In this document: positions 16,445-25,248 of the stretch, piece after piece
How the letters are laid out: every line of letters starts with the position of its first letter
Numbering within the stretch: position 1 is the stretch's first letter
Origin: a virus
Reading direction: 5' to 3' (one strand)
Length of the DNA stretch: 64,000 nt
IMG/VR virus record: IMGVR_UViG_3300046674_000204
Span: 1-64,000 of that record
Program-made: the position numbers and the translations under genes
Notes under the pieces: generated by a model
The model's input: only the letters and a program-made list of their open reading frames with translations
Database searches by the model: none
Told to the model about the DNA's origin: nothing

Positions 16445-17383
16445 TTAGCCCTGTAGCCATGAGCTGATCTTCATGAGTTCGCCCGGGAGAGCGGACGAGC
16501 GGACGACGAACTTGGTTTCGACATTGGTCGCCCCAGTGATCGCCGTAGACGCCACAACGGTGTTGTTGTTGACGATGTATGTCCCAGCACCACCAGTGCC
16601 GGTCCCAAGCGCAGTGATGGCCGTGCCAGCAACGACGTTGGTACCAGAAAGGGTCTGACCGACGCCGAACACGCCGACAACAGTGCCGCCGACCGTGAGC
16701 GTGCCGTAAGTGCCGCTGATCGTGGTAGACGCCACGGTCTGCTCGGGAATGCTGACGGCGTACGTTCCAATCCCACCGGTCGTACCGGAGAGCTGGGAAA
16801 CGACCTGAGTGCCGCTTGCCACGCTGGTACCGGAGATCGTGCCGCCGGGGACAACCGTGCCAGAACCAACGGCGGAAACCGTCAGGACATTGTCAGCGAT
16901 CGAACCGGTTACCGAGAACGTCGATGCGGCAATCGAGCTTGCTGAACCAGAGGCACCGCTCGGGGCACCCGTAGCAGCCGCGGTGAACTTGCCGTCGGCG
17001 AAGTTGGCATATGCCTTCATACCGGGGGTGGCTTGGGTCGCGCCGTTGTTCTTCACCCAGAAGTCGCCATTGTCGAACACGGTGACCGGGAAGCCGGCCG
17101 GAACGATCATGGTCGATTCCTGGAGATACTGCTGGATAAGGCCCTGTTGTTCGCGATGGGCGATACCAGCGATAGGGCCAGAGCCAAAGGCATTGGCGAC
17201 AGCCGGCGCACCGTCATCGTCAATGAAAGAGCTGGTCAGCCAAATGGCACGGGCGATAATGAATGAAGCACCGGCGATAAGGCCACCGGGACCGGCGAGA
17301 ACCACGGCACGCGGATTGGTGCTGGCAAAGTCGCCTTCAACCGCCGGAGCCTGGTTATAGTAAATCTGCTGCTGGAATCCCAT
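16445..17383 (-). CDS. Capsid cement / stabilising protein with Ig-like module
   Basis: A 312-residue protein directly before the major capsid gene. The first 135 residues resemble phage structural cement proteins (YYNQAPAVEGDFASTNPR, GAGL-type glycine segments, VTVFDNGDFWVKN). Residues about 152-283 are a tandem pair of the Ig-like module seen also in sheath, terminator and baseplate J, and the last 30 residues (KFVVRSSALPGELMKISSW) return to the cement fold. It would bind the capsid surface. The insert makes it roughly twice the usual length. Confidence 0.78.
   Translation of the reverse strand: MGFQQQIYYNQAPAVEGDFASTNPRAVVLAGPGGLIAGASFIIARAIWLTSSFIDDDGAPAVANAFGSGPIAGIAHREQQGLIQQYLQESTMIVPAGFPVTVFDNGDFWVKNNGATQATPGMKAYANFADGKFTAAATGAPSGASGSASSIAASTFSVTGSIADNVLTVSAVGSGTVVPGGTISGTSVASGTQVVSQLSGTTGGIGTYAVSIPEQTVASTTISGTYGTLTVGGTVVGVFGVGQTLSGTNVVAGTAITALGTGTGGAGTYIVNNNTVVASTAITGATNVETKFVVRSSALPGELMKISSWLQG
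16535..16930 (-). repeat. Ig-like module, two tandem copies in the cement gene
   Basis: Encodes STFSVTGSIADNVLTVSAVG... and a second unit with GVGQTLSGTNVVAGTAITA and GTGTGGAGTYIV. Very close in wording to the sheath pair. Confidence 0.8.
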
Positions 17384-17396
17384 AAGGAAGCTCCTT

Positions 17397-18071
17397 CTAA
17401 AGTAAGTTTGTGGATTCGGCGGCTAGTCGCTTTCGTTCCCGATCCCGTATAGTTTGTCGGGCTCGCGCCTCGCGTATTTTGCGAAGTGCTTCTTCGGTGT
17501 GCTTGTGACCAGTGTTGCCAGGGTTGTTGAGCCGTTGCTTTTCCGCAGTTTCTGCTGATCGCTTGCGACCAACATTCTTTGCTCCGGCGCGGGCTCTTTC
17601 CGCCGGGTCTTCAAAGCGCTTCTTTTGGGTTGCGCTTATTGATAGTTTCGTTTCTTCTGAACTTAATCCGGCGCTGATGGCTGCTTTCCACTCATCAGAA
17701 TGAGATCGCCCTCTATGGCGATCCCCAATCTTTTGTTTCGTTTCGTCCGAACAAACTCGACCTGATTGGCCTTCTCCACCATCCGTGAGATTGACGAGAG
17801 GGCCACCATGCAGTTCCCTGCCTATTGCAGCGATAAAAATTCGCTCCAACAAAAAGGCCTCCGTTTCAGAGAGGCCTTCTCTAATCTTGATTTTAGGAAG
17901 CTCTTCACCATTTGTGAGGGCCATTTCCACAATGGCATTTAGGTGACGATTGTGGATCCTATTGGCTCGTTTCTCGTGCTTGAACCAGCGGTTATCCTTA
18001 CCTTTGCCCACATAGCAGGGCACCCCGTTCGGGCGGAACAGGATGTAGACGTAGTATGGACCAGTCGGCAT
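17397..18071 (-). CDS. GIY-YIG homing endonuclease with NUMOD3 repeats
   Basis: A 224-residue protein: GIY-YIG nuclease at residues 5-95 (YYVYILFRPN, PCYVGKGKDNRW, E-R-I-F-I-A-A-IG, LVNLTDGGEG) and NUMOD3-type repeats after that (SDETKQKIGDRHRGRSHSDE, GHKHTEEALRKI). It is inserted between the protease/scaffold gene and the cement gene and has no virion role expected. Confidence 0.85.
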   Translation of the reverse strand: MPTGPYYVYILFRPNGVPCYVGKGKDNRWFKHEKRANRIHNRHLNAIVEMALTNGEELPKIKIREGLSETEAFLLERIFIAAIGRELHGGPLVNLTDGGEGQSGRVCSDETKQKIGDRHRGRSHSDEWKAAISAGLSSEETKLSISATQKKRFEDPAERARAGAKNVGRKRSAETAEKQRLNNPGNTGHKHTEEALRKIREARARQTIRDRERKRLAAESTNLL

Positions 18072-18074
18072 GCA

Positions 18075-19871
18075 TTAGAGCGTCTTGACCGTGTGCGACT
18101 TTGCTTCGGGGTAGAGTTCGAAGAAGGACGATGCCCCCTTGGCATCCATGGCAACCTTCGTGGTGCGCTGGATGTTGGCGCCGGGAAGAGGCTGGGCCTT
18201 GAGGATCGCCTTGAGAGCAGGCAATTCCTTGACGTCGGAAACATCGACGTTCATGGACGTCAGGGTCGAGCGGTAGATCGCGTCGGCGCTATCCATAGCC
18301 ACCACCTTGCCGACGTATGGCCGAACGGCTTCTTCGGCATCGCGGATGGAATTCAGGCGGGCGATGGTAGACTTTTCCGCTTGGCTGGCAGCCGTGCGAG
18401 CTACCGATACAAGGGCGGCGTCCATAGCCTTCTTGGAAACCATTTCTTCCTTGTCCTCATCTTCGGCCTTTTTGTCGTCATCCTCTTCGGATTCGTCCTC
18501 GGCCTTCTTGTCCTTGTCTTCTTCCTCGTCCATGGCTTCCTGGTCGTCTTCCATGTCCTCGTCTTCCGCCGCATTCTTCGGAAGGTCTTCATCGATCGCC
18601 AGAAGCTTCTTGACGACGTCTTCGATCTTGGCATCTTGCGCCAAGACGCCAGTGAGCGCTGCGGTTAGAGCCGCCGACCTGGCTGCATGTGCTGCGATTT
18701 TCTTAGCCATATCAGGCTCCTTTTCGCGTTTGATTGCTTCATCACCAACAACGACATCGGGACCGGCTCGGCCCTCAACGACAAGGGCGAGGTGATTGCC
18801 GCCTATGTTTCTCATGACGCCATCGAACCTCTGTCCGTTGGCGATGCCTGGGGTCATGTCGGCCTCATAGCGATAACCGCATGACAATTCTTTCTGCTTG
18901 TCGGCCTCGATCAGATCGATCGCTTCCCCGTCCCAGATGTTGAGCGATGCCATCAGGTACGGAGCCTTGAACCCGACATTGCTCCCGATCGATCCCACCA
19001 CGATCTCCCGCGGATGTTCTTCCGCACTGACCGGCTTGTGGATGATGAGGATAGGCTTGCCGGCGAAAGACTGGGCCGCCATGGCAAGCTCTTCTGGGTC
19101 ACGGTACATCTGATAGATGCGATCAGGATCAAGACCCATTGCCGATGCGTTCGGGATCTCCCTACCGTAATAGGGGCAGATATTCGCCTTCGATATCGGC
19201 GTCTCTTCCACGAACATGTGGCCGTCAGCGTCGATGCGGCGAACACTGCGGTCCATCGCAATCTTATCCATCGCGCCCATGATCTGGCTTTCCTGCTCTT
19301 CGGCATTCACCCAATTGACAAATCCGATGCGCAACATCGCCCAATCCTCAGGCGTCAGTTCGGCATCGATCCCGAGCCTATTGGTCAGAGTTTCCATCAC
19401 GGCTGGGTGCATCGGTCCTGGCAGCATGTTCAGAGGGCACCAGGCATAGCCGGTATGCTCGTCGTTGAGCTGCGGCACGAACTTCGAAGGAACCGACTGT
19501 GCGAAGGTATGAAACGCCTTTCCTGTCGGCGTCACGCGGCTGTCAAGCAGATTCATCGCAGTCGCACTCTCCGGGATGAGCATTCCCATCTCTTCGTGCG
19601 CTTCGCGGTCGGCGGTCTGTTCAGGTGTCTCGCCTTCTTCGCCGCCACCGCCAGGCAAAGCCCAATGGCCGGCATAATTTGTCTCGGTCGATGCTCTGCG
19701 CAGAAGCAGCACGTCACCATCGGGCGCAACGTAGAGGATGCCGGCGGCATGCCCGTTGATCGCATCGGCAGTGATGAACTCTTCGCCTACGGCCTTAGGG
19801 ATGCCCAACTGGGACTTTCCTTCAGCGGCAGCATACATAGCGCGCCTTTGAGCCTCACTGGTTGCCGGCAA
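18075..19871 (-). CDS. Nudix hydrolase - prohead protease (DUF2213) - acidic scaffold fusion
   Basis: About 598 residues. The N-terminal part holds a complete Nudix box near residue 70-95 (G-x5-E-x7-REAHEEMGM), so it may hydrolyse nucleoside-diphosphate-linked compounds. From about residue 195 it resembles DUF2213 capsid maturation proteases (FVEETPISKANICPYYGREI, PILIIHKPVSAEEHP, ELSCGYRY, GVMRNIGGNHLALVVEGRAG). The last 200 residues include a long Glu/Asp/Lys stretch typical of scaffold. I place the start at a TTG with AAGGA upstream, before PATSEAQRRAMYAAAEGKS; a GTG at 19925 is the alternative. It precedes the cement and capsid genes as a protease/scaffold should. Confidence 0.82.
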   Translation of the reverse strand: MPATSEAQRRAMYAAAEGKSQLGIPKAVGEEFITADAINGHAAGILYVAPDGDVLLLRRASTETNYAGHWALPGGGGEEGETPEQTADREAHEEMGMLIPESATAMNLLDSRVTPTGKAFHTFAQSVPSKFVPQLNDEHTGYAWCPLNMLPGPMHPAVMETLTNRLGIDAELTPEDWAMLRIGFVNWVNAEEQESQIMGAMDKIAMDRSVRRIDADGHMFVEETPISKANICPYYGREIPNASAMGLDPDRIYQMYRDPEELAMAAQSFAGKPILIIHKPVSAEEHPREIVVGSIGSNVGFKAPYLMASLNIWDGEAIDLIEADKQKELSCGYRYEADMTPGIANGQRFDGVMRNIGGNHLALVVEGRAGPDVVVGDEAIKREKEPDMAKKIAAHAARSAALTAALTGVLAQDAKIEDVVKKLLAIDEDLPKNAAEDEDMEDDQEAMDEEEDKDKKAEDESEEDDDKKAEDEDKEEMVSKKAMDAALVSVARTAASQAEKSTIARLNSIRDAEEAVRPYVGKVVAMDSADAIYRSTLTSMNVDVSDVKELPALKAILKAQPLPGANIQRTTKVAMDAKGASSFFELYPEAKSHTVKTL

Positions 19872-20109
19872 CTTCGTCTTCCTTCTTGAGGCCGATCCAA
19901 TCACCACCGCGACCCGGATTGTCACAAACCACTACCAGCCGAGGATCAGCGTCGATCGCTTTGGCAAGCACCTCATACTGTTCATCGACGGTTGCCCCTG
20001 GGATCTGATACCCCATGTTCGTGAAGCCATGCAGGATCATGCCGAGCGTGCGAGATCCATGACGCGCAACGAGTTCGTGCGCGAAGTCTTGAAGATGCGA
20101 CGGCATCAC
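19855..20109 (-). CDS. Small protein, unknown
   Basis: An 84-residue protein between the Mu F-like gene and the Nudix/protease fusion, which it overlaps slightly. It reads HLQDFAHELVARHGSRTLGM and ends with VVVCDNPGRGGDWIGLKK; no membrane segment or known motif. Probably expressed with the head genes. Function not recognised. Confidence 0.65.
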   Translation of the reverse strand: MMPSHLQDFAHELVARHGSRTLGMILHGFTNMGYQIPGATVDEQYEVLAKAIDADPRLVVVCDNPGRGGDWIGLKKEDEVAGNQ

Positions 20110-20122
20110 TCACTCCTGATTT

Positions 20123-20947
20123 TCAGCTAAAGCCTTTGATGACGGGCCGGCCAACACATTTGCAGTTGATCAGCTCACCAGGTTGGATCTTGTGACCAAC
20201 CGCAGGGTCATACCAACCCTCTGAAATCTTGTATCGTGTCTGCTCGCGTCCGGCCTTCAGATGCGTGGGCCTAGGCTCTCGCCCCCCACCGCTATGCACC
20301 CATACAGCCTCATCCAGCCCCAACTCGATCTGGCGCGCCCGTGAGAGCGATGCTGTGGCCTTATTGTTCTGGTCTCTGCTGATCAAGGCAGCGCGTCTCC
20401 GCGTCACCCCCAGCCGCTCCTGTAGTTCCTTCGAGACAACCCCGAGGTCGCGCCCGTTCTGGACGCCACGCATCACGATCCCCTCTACCTGAGAGAGATA
20501 TTGCTGCGGAATGCTTTTGATCAGGGCGACATTCTCATGGACCGTCGCATCGATCACGTCTCGCATGGCCGGCGTAATCTGAAAGGACACGGTCCAGCCG
20601 CCATCCTTCATGATCTTTTTCATTGCGGCAGTTGATCGCTTCTCCACCGACTGGGTGAAGTGCTCGGCCAACTTGGTCGACATCTCATCGAACCGCTTCA
20701 GCCAGCGCTTAGACAGGTCTTTCATCGATCGGCGCAGCGCGTCGGCCGGCGTCTCATCTTCCGCGATGATTCTCGGCGTGTTCTGGCGATAGGTTGCGGT
20801 CAGCCAGTATTCGACCGAAGCAGCCATCTCTCGGATCAGCGCATCAAGGCGGCGGCGATATTCAGCCTCAATCCCGGCATTTGGATGGATCGGCCTCAGG
20901 ACGGTCTCTGCGGCCTTTGGCGTCTTCCGCCTCATCCTGCTTGCCAA
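20123..20947 (-). CDS. Head morphogenesis protein (Mu F / SPP1 gp7-like)
   Basis: A 274-residue minor head protein. The C-terminal half has the family core: LGVTRRRAALISRDQNNKAT, a long helix, then DEAVWVHSGGGREPRPTHLK and GELINCKCVGRPVI. Such proteins are packaged with the portal and aid head assembly or DNA exit. The start is taken as a TTG at 20947 with GGAG upstream. It follows the portal gene after two very small genes. Confidence 0.82.
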   Translation of the reverse strand: MASRMRRKTPKAAETVLRPIHPNAGIEAEYRRRLDALIREMAASVEYWLTATYRQNTPRIIAEDETPADALRRSMKDLSKRWLKRFDEMSTKLAEHFTQSVEKRSTAAMKKIMKDGGWTVSFQITPAMRDVIDATVHENVALIKSIPQQYLSQVEGIVMRGVQNGRDLGVVSKELQERLGVTRRRAALISRDQNNKATASLSRARQIELGLDEAVWVHSGGGREPRPTHLKAGREQTRYKISEGWYDPAVGHKIQPGELINCKCVGRPVIKGFS

Positions 20948-21041
20948 CGGGCTTCTCCGGCTTCTCTAGGCTCTCTGGTATGGGTTCGCGTGCCTGTGGC
21001 TCGCGTGCATTTATCACATCCCATAAGTCGAGTTTGATCAC
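20868..21041 (-). CDS. Possible tiny ORF coupled by GTGA overlap
   Basis: A 57-codon frame from a GTG that overlaps the preceding stop as GTGA. The product (IKLDLWDVINAREPQ then EPIPESLEKPEKPVGK) is charged and likely unstructured, and its last third overlaps the Mu F-like gene. The coupling overlap is the main support; it may be non-coding. Confidence 0.35.
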   Translation of the reverse strand: MIKLDLWDVINAREPQAREPIPESLEKPEKPVGKQDEAEDAKGRRDRPEADPSKCRD

Positions 21042-21220
21042 GTCGTCGGCGCCTCGTTGTCGGAAGAGTCGTTATCTTCGGTTTGGGGCGGCGTGACAAC
21101 CCCAGCCGCGTTTACAAACTGCTCGAGGCTGAGAACGGCTCGGATGATGGTATCCGGATCGTCATGGGTTCGGGAGCAGAGCTCAAGAAGGCGAAGGCGG
21201 ACTTCTACGACATCCATCAC
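21038..21220 (-). CDS. Small helical protein after portal, unknown
   Basis: A 60-residue protein whose ATG overlaps the portal stop (ATGA). First 40 residues are helical (VVEVRLRLLELCSR, TIIRAVLSLEQFVNA), the tail is acidic. No family recognised; the tight coupling to the portal gene supports expression. Confidence 0.6.
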   Translation of the reverse strand: MMDVVEVRLRLLELCSRTHDDPDTIIRAVLSLEQFVNAAGVVTPPQTEDNDSSDNEAPTT

Positions 21221-22794
21221 GCGGCTTCCTTGTCAGTTATCTCTTCGGCCTTGAACATCGATCCGACAGCACTCCCGGCTCCCTTGGGCACCAGACCCTC
21301 CTCTTCCTCTTCGAGAAGGTCAGGAACGTCTTCGACATCGATTGAGGAGTAATCGGAGCCTGGATCATTCGCGACACGCTTGCGGGATTCGTCGGGGGCA
21401 AGCACGCCGGAGTCGATCAGGATCTGGTCAGTCTCCGCCTTCAGCTTCTCGACTTCGGCCTCGCTCTTCTCATCAAGCGAGAACAACGGCTTGAACTGGA
21501 AATCGATAGTGTCGTCTATCTCACCCCACAGGGAAAGCATGACGAGACCCATCAACCGGCGGATCGGGTTGCGGAACAGATGCTCCTGGTAAGCATGGAT
21601 GTAATCGTAGAACACCCGCATCTGATCTTCCGATGATGCGTTCAGACCAGCAGGCTGGATGCCGAGAAGCTTGACGGTCGGAATATGGCTTACCGAGGCC
21701 ATGTGCTCTTGTGCCTGCGCCTGCAACCCTTCCAGGCCGGCGAGAGAAGCCGACACATTCTGGAACTCCTCGCTGTCCTTATCGATCATCATAAGCCCGC
21801 GGTTATCCCGCAGGTTATTGAACAGTTCAGCCCGTTTGAACAACTGCTGACCATCGGCCTGCAACGATTCTCCAAGGTTCGTGGAAAGCACGAAGACCGA
21901 GAAGGCCGAGATAATATCGTTGACCGACTGACGCGTTTGCAGCCAGTTGTCCACGTATGGCTTGGCCATCTGGGACAGTGACAGGCCGCCGAACGAATAG
22001 GTCGGCTTCAAAAGGTCGGGGACCTCGCGACCAATCAACGTGATGAGCCGCGACGAGTGAACGATCTTCGACTGGACATACCAGCTATCCGGCCGATACC
22101 AGTTATCTTTCAACGGGTCGTTCGAATTGTAGCTCGTCGGATAGCACCAGACTGCCTCAACGGTACGTAGAGATTCGATGGGTTTCTTGCTGATCTTCGT
22201 CTTGCTGAGCTCGTCCCAGCCGTCACCAATCGACTTCTGAAGCTCAGCGGTGTCATCTGTATCGCCGGTATCAATGTAGATGTGCCCGCGGCCGAAGAAC
22301 CCGTCTTGCTGGGTGGCCCGAGCGAACATATCTGAAACCTTCAGACGCTTGAATTCCGCCTCGATCTCCTTGAGACGATCTGTCTTCATGTCATCGTCAT
22401 CGGCCGAAGATGTGAATTCGATCCACTCCCTCGTCATTTCCGTTGCGATGGTCTCGGAAATAACCCGGTATTCCGGACGTTGGGCAAGTTCGCTCAGGTA
22501 GGCATAGCCTAGGAACGTGATGCCTTCGGTCCAAAACCCACTGATTGCAAAGCTATTGGCCCACTCGTTATTGCCGGCCAGATCCGAATCCATCGCCATC
22601 CCCGCATCGCCAGAAGGCAGAACGCCGGGAGGGGCGGCGGGGATGCTGAACACAGGCACGGTACGAACTTCACCGGGCCGAAACCTCGAGCTAGCCACGG
22701 CGCCATCGGGGACACGGAAGGGCTTGCGCTCTTCAGCCTTGGTCTCTTCAACCTTGGCCTCCTTGCGCCTAAACCAGTCACGAATGCCCATCAA
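21217..22794 (-). CDS. Portal protein (DUF1073-type)
   Basis: A 525-residue portal protein. Marks are YRVISETIATEMTREWIE in the N-terminal clip region, DGFFGRGHIYIDTGD, DPLKDNWYRPDSWYVQ, SRLITLIGREVPDLLKP, and a late SEDQMRVFYDYIHAYQEHLFRN helix that builds the channel. The C-terminus is Glu-rich. It follows the large terminase with no gap and precedes the head protein genes. The dodecameric portal forms the DNA entry vertex. Confidence 0.9.
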   Translation of the reverse strand: MMGIRDWFRRKEAKVEETKAEERKPFRVPDGAVASSRFRPGEVRTVPVFSIPAAPPGVLPSGDAGMAMDSDLAGNNEWANSFAISGFWTEGITFLGYAYLSELAQRPEYRVISETIATEMTREWIEFTSSADDDDMKTDRLKEIEAEFKRLKVSDMFARATQQDGFFGRGHIYIDTGDTDDTAELQKSIGDGWDELSKTKISKKPIESLRTVEAVWCYPTSYNSNDPLKDNWYRPDSWYVQSKIVHSSRLITLIGREVPDLLKPTYSFGGLSLSQMAKPYVDNWLQTRQSVNDIISAFSVFVLSTNLGESLQADGQQLFKRAELFNNLRDNRGLMMIDKDSEEFQNVSASLAGLEGLQAQAQEHMASVSHIPTVKLLGIQPAGLNASSEDQMRVFYDYIHAYQEHLFRNPIRRLMGLVMLSLWGEIDDTIDFQFKPLFSLDEKSEAEVEKLKAETDQILIDSGVLAPDESRKRVANDPGSDYSSIDVEDVPDLLEEEEEGLVPKGAGSAVGSMFKAEEITDKEAA

Positions 22795-24375
22795 TTACCT
22801 CATCGCCGATCGGCGCAAAACCTCGTCGCTGATGACCAGCGGCTGTTTGATCTTCAACAGTTGCCCGAAAGCTCCCGACGATGCGTCTACCTGGTCCTTC
22901 AAGACCGCGCCGGGGAAGGCGCAGAGCTCATCGATGTAGTCCTGGTTCCAACCGTCATGTCTGATCAGGTAGACGTTGCCGGCGGCGCACTGAGCAGCAA
23001 ATGGTTCGGCACGCGTGAACTTGTCGCCACTTTCTGGCTCAACCACGATCTTGTATCCGGCGAACGCAGCCACAAAGTCCTGAGCCTGCACCTTGCCGGC
23101 CTGTCCAGGATCTTGGGGCAGCGAGATCGTGACCTGCTTGCCGTCCACCTCGGCCGTCGTCTTGATGACCTTGCGGACACCGTTGCCGTCCCACCGGTCC
23201 TTGATGACGTGTCCGACGACATACCGTCCATCAGGGGTTCGCCCGAGTTTGACGCCGGCAGTGCGGGCTCCTTGGCCCTTCTTCGTCGCCGCCAAGTCCC
23301 AGTGACGCACCCAGACCGTGCCCGGCGGCGCTGCTTCAATGATCTGGTCTACGAACCATTCCCGCTTGAACAGGCCGCCTTCACGCGCCGTGGGGCGTTG
23401 TTGGTACTGACCGGCCCAAGAAAAACTGATGCTTTTCAGAATGTCCACCGACGATTGCGGCATACGAACCGGGTCCATCAGCTCGCCGTCAAAGCTACGC
23501 GGATCTGTCCACGGCAACGAAGTGGAGCAAGCCCGTTCAGGCTCAAACTCCATCGGGATCATGATGTGGACGAATCCTAGCTGCCTGGCAAGCAATGCGC
23601 CGGTCAGATCGTTTTCATGCAAACGCTGCATCACGACGACAATGGCCGATGTCTGCTGGTCATTAAGTCGGTTCAAACCGCCCTCAAGGAACAGCCTGAC
23701 CGCTTCACCACGCTGCTGGTCGCTCTCGGCGCCCTTCAGCGAATGAGGGTCATCGATAACAACCCGGTCACCGCGTTTACCGGTGATAGACGAGAATGGG
23801 ACGCCTTCACGCGTTCCTCGATCACTGTTGGCGAACGAGAGTTCCGCCGCCCTCTTCATCTTCACTTCGGGCCAAAGCGACTGAAACCACTCGCTCATGA
23901 CCAGATCGCGGGTATTACGGGTATCGCGCTTGACGTTCTCCAACTCGAATGAGGTCGTCAGGAACCGATTGGATCGCTTTCCGCAAGGCCCCCATTCCCA
24001 TGCCTGCCACAGCACGGAGACAATTCTCGACTTCGAAGAGCCTGGCGGCACGTTGATGATGAGCCATGGCGTCAGTGTTCCGAGGGTGATTGCCTCGAGA
24101 TGGTCACACATGCACGCCATGTGCCAGGACCATTTCAGCGGTGTATTCGGTTCGAGGACATGCCAAGCCTCTTTGACAAAGCCCGAGAACGTTCGGCATG
24201 CCGCCCGGATGCGATCCGCATCAAAGGCAATACGCTGTCTTTCTTTGTCAGCCTGCTCTAGCCGTTCGCGCTCAGCCCGCTTTCGATTTCGAGCATCGAG
24301 GAGCGCAAGATATTCACGCTTCTCCTGAAGGCTCATCCTCGCCAACGCCTGAGACAATGGCGGCGATGCGAGCAT
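22795..24375 (-). CDS. Terminase large subunit
   Basis: About 526 residues, with an ATPase domain followed by an RNase H-like nuclease domain. The ATPase has a Walker A-like PPGSSKSR near residue 115 and Walker B VVIDDPHS near residue 210; the nuclease domain starts at VRHWDLAATKKGQG with a further acidic VVEPESG segment. The ATG at 24375 is preceded by GAGGAAGAG and overlaps the small subunit gene by about 60 bases. It pumps DNA into the prohead and cuts it. Confidence 0.92.
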   Translation of the reverse strand: MLASPPLSQALARMSLQEKREYLALLDARNRKRAERERLEQADKERQRIAFDADRIRAACRTFSGFVKEAWHVLEPNTPLKWSWHMACMCDHLEAITLGTLTPWLIINVPPGSSKSRIVSVLWQAWEWGPCGKRSNRFLTTSFELENVKRDTRNTRDLVMSEWFQSLWPEVKMKRAAELSFANSDRGTREGVPFSSITGKRGDRVVIDDPHSLKGAESDQQRGEAVRLFLEGGLNRLNDQQTSAIVVVMQRLHENDLTGALLARQLGFVHIMIPMEFEPERACSTSLPWTDPRSFDGELMDPVRMPQSSVDILKSISFSWAGQYQQRPTAREGGLFKREWFVDQIIEAAPPGTVWVRHWDLAATKKGQGARTAGVKLGRTPDGRYVVGHVIKDRWDGNGVRKVIKTTAEVDGKQVTISLPQDPGQAGKVQAQDFVAAFAGYKIVVEPESGDKFTRAEPFAAQCAAGNVYLIRHDGWNQDYIDELCAFPGAVLKDQVDASSGAFGQLLKIKQPLVISDEVLRRSAMR

Positions 24376-24757
24376 CAATCTCTTCCTCAGTCATATTGGC
24401 ATATTCGATAGGGCCACCGTTTCGGCCGGTGTGTTCCTGCTTGGTCGGCGCATAACTACCCTGCATCTTATTGGCCTCAGCGATGGCAGCGATGGCCGTA
24501 CGACGGTCGTCGGCTGCGGAGGCGTCGAAGATAGTCTTGAGAGCCATAAGCCTGTCAGCGGCGCTCCACTCGGCTTTCTCGGCCACTCTATTCTTGATCT
24601 CATCTACCCGAGAGGTGATGTGGCCTTTTGTGGCCAACCTGGCAGCGTGGTGGCGATCCGGCTTGTACCCGGCTTCCTCGTAGGCATCAGTGGCGGTCTT
24701 GCCTTTGGCGAGCGCGTGAGCAAACCGTTCATGCCGTGCGTTTTTTAGGACTGGCAT
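24314..24757 (-). CDS. Terminase small subunit
   Basis: A 147-residue protein directly before the large subunit. The N-terminus is a helix-turn-helix-like DNA-binding region (ERFAHALAKGKTATDAYEEAG, HAARLATKGHITSRV), the middle a helical oligomerisation part, as in terminase_2 small subunits. It recognises the packaging site. Confidence 0.88.
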   Translation of the reverse strand: MPVLKNARHERFAHALAKGKTATDAYEEAGYKPDRHHAARLATKGHITSRVDEIKNRVAEKAEWSAADRLMALKTIFDASAADDRRTAIAAIAEANKMQGSYAPTKQEHTGRNGGPIEYANMTEEEIDARIAAIVSGVGEDEPSGEA

Positions 24758-24760
24758 GAT

Positions 24761-24928
24761 TTACCTACTGGTCTTCCTCGCCACAGTCACCAATCGACGG
24801 CAATCCCCGAGAACCGAGTTTAGCGCGTGGCCGCTGGCTATGCCGCCAGTCATCGGGTATGGCATGCCCTCTTGCTTGAGGACTGCGATGAGGTTGTCGA
24901 CCTCGGCTTGCTTCTCATGTTCGGTCAT
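24761..24928 (-). CDS. Small protein upstream of terminase, unknown
   Basis: A 55-residue frame between a small membrane protein gene and the small terminase gene, read from the ATG at 24928 (MTEHEKQAEVDNLIAVLKQE) to a TAA three bases before the terminase start. It has a helical first half and a basic end (DCRRLVTVARKTSR). The ribosome binding site is weak; the compact fit between neighbours supports it. Confidence 0.5.
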   Translation of the reverse strand: MTEHEKQAEVDNLIAVLKQEGMPYPMTGGIASGHALNSVLGDCRRLVTVARKTSR

Positions 24929-25085
24929 TCGAAACCGTCTTGATATATGTCTTCACGAACCAGTTGGACGGCAGGATCAGGAGGAACGGATAGACCAGCA
25001 GCGCGGTCGGCTTTGCGCACATCATGAACCTGAGCCATGAGCGCAATTCTGCGCAGACCACAAACGAGATATTCTCTTGCGCCAT
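24915..25085 (-). CDS. Small membrane protein, unknown
   Basis: A 56-residue protein from an ATG with an excellent GGAGG eight bases upstream. One membrane segment is visible (TALLVYPFLLILPSNWF). It overlaps the following small gene by 14 bases. Possibly a host-envelope or accessory factor; no family recognised. Confidence 0.6.
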   Translation of the reverse strand: MAQENISFVVCAELRSWLRFMMCAKPTALLVYPFLLILPSNWFVKTYIKTVSNDRT

Positions 25086-25248
25086 CACCACCTCCTGAAC
25101 CTAACCCGCCACCGGGGCCCGCTCATGCTGGTATCCCGTGGCATCCCTATCGGTCTCTCCGTCAGCCAGTTGGGGCGATGGAAGAGGGATTGGAGCCAGT
25201 TCATAGAATATTATTTCTATTTAGGGCGCGACATTGCGGTAGAATTTT

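Noticed and set aside
15363-16448. 361-codon plus-strand frame opposite the capsid gene
   Set aside because: Antisense to a clear major capsid protein; open only because of high GC at third positions.
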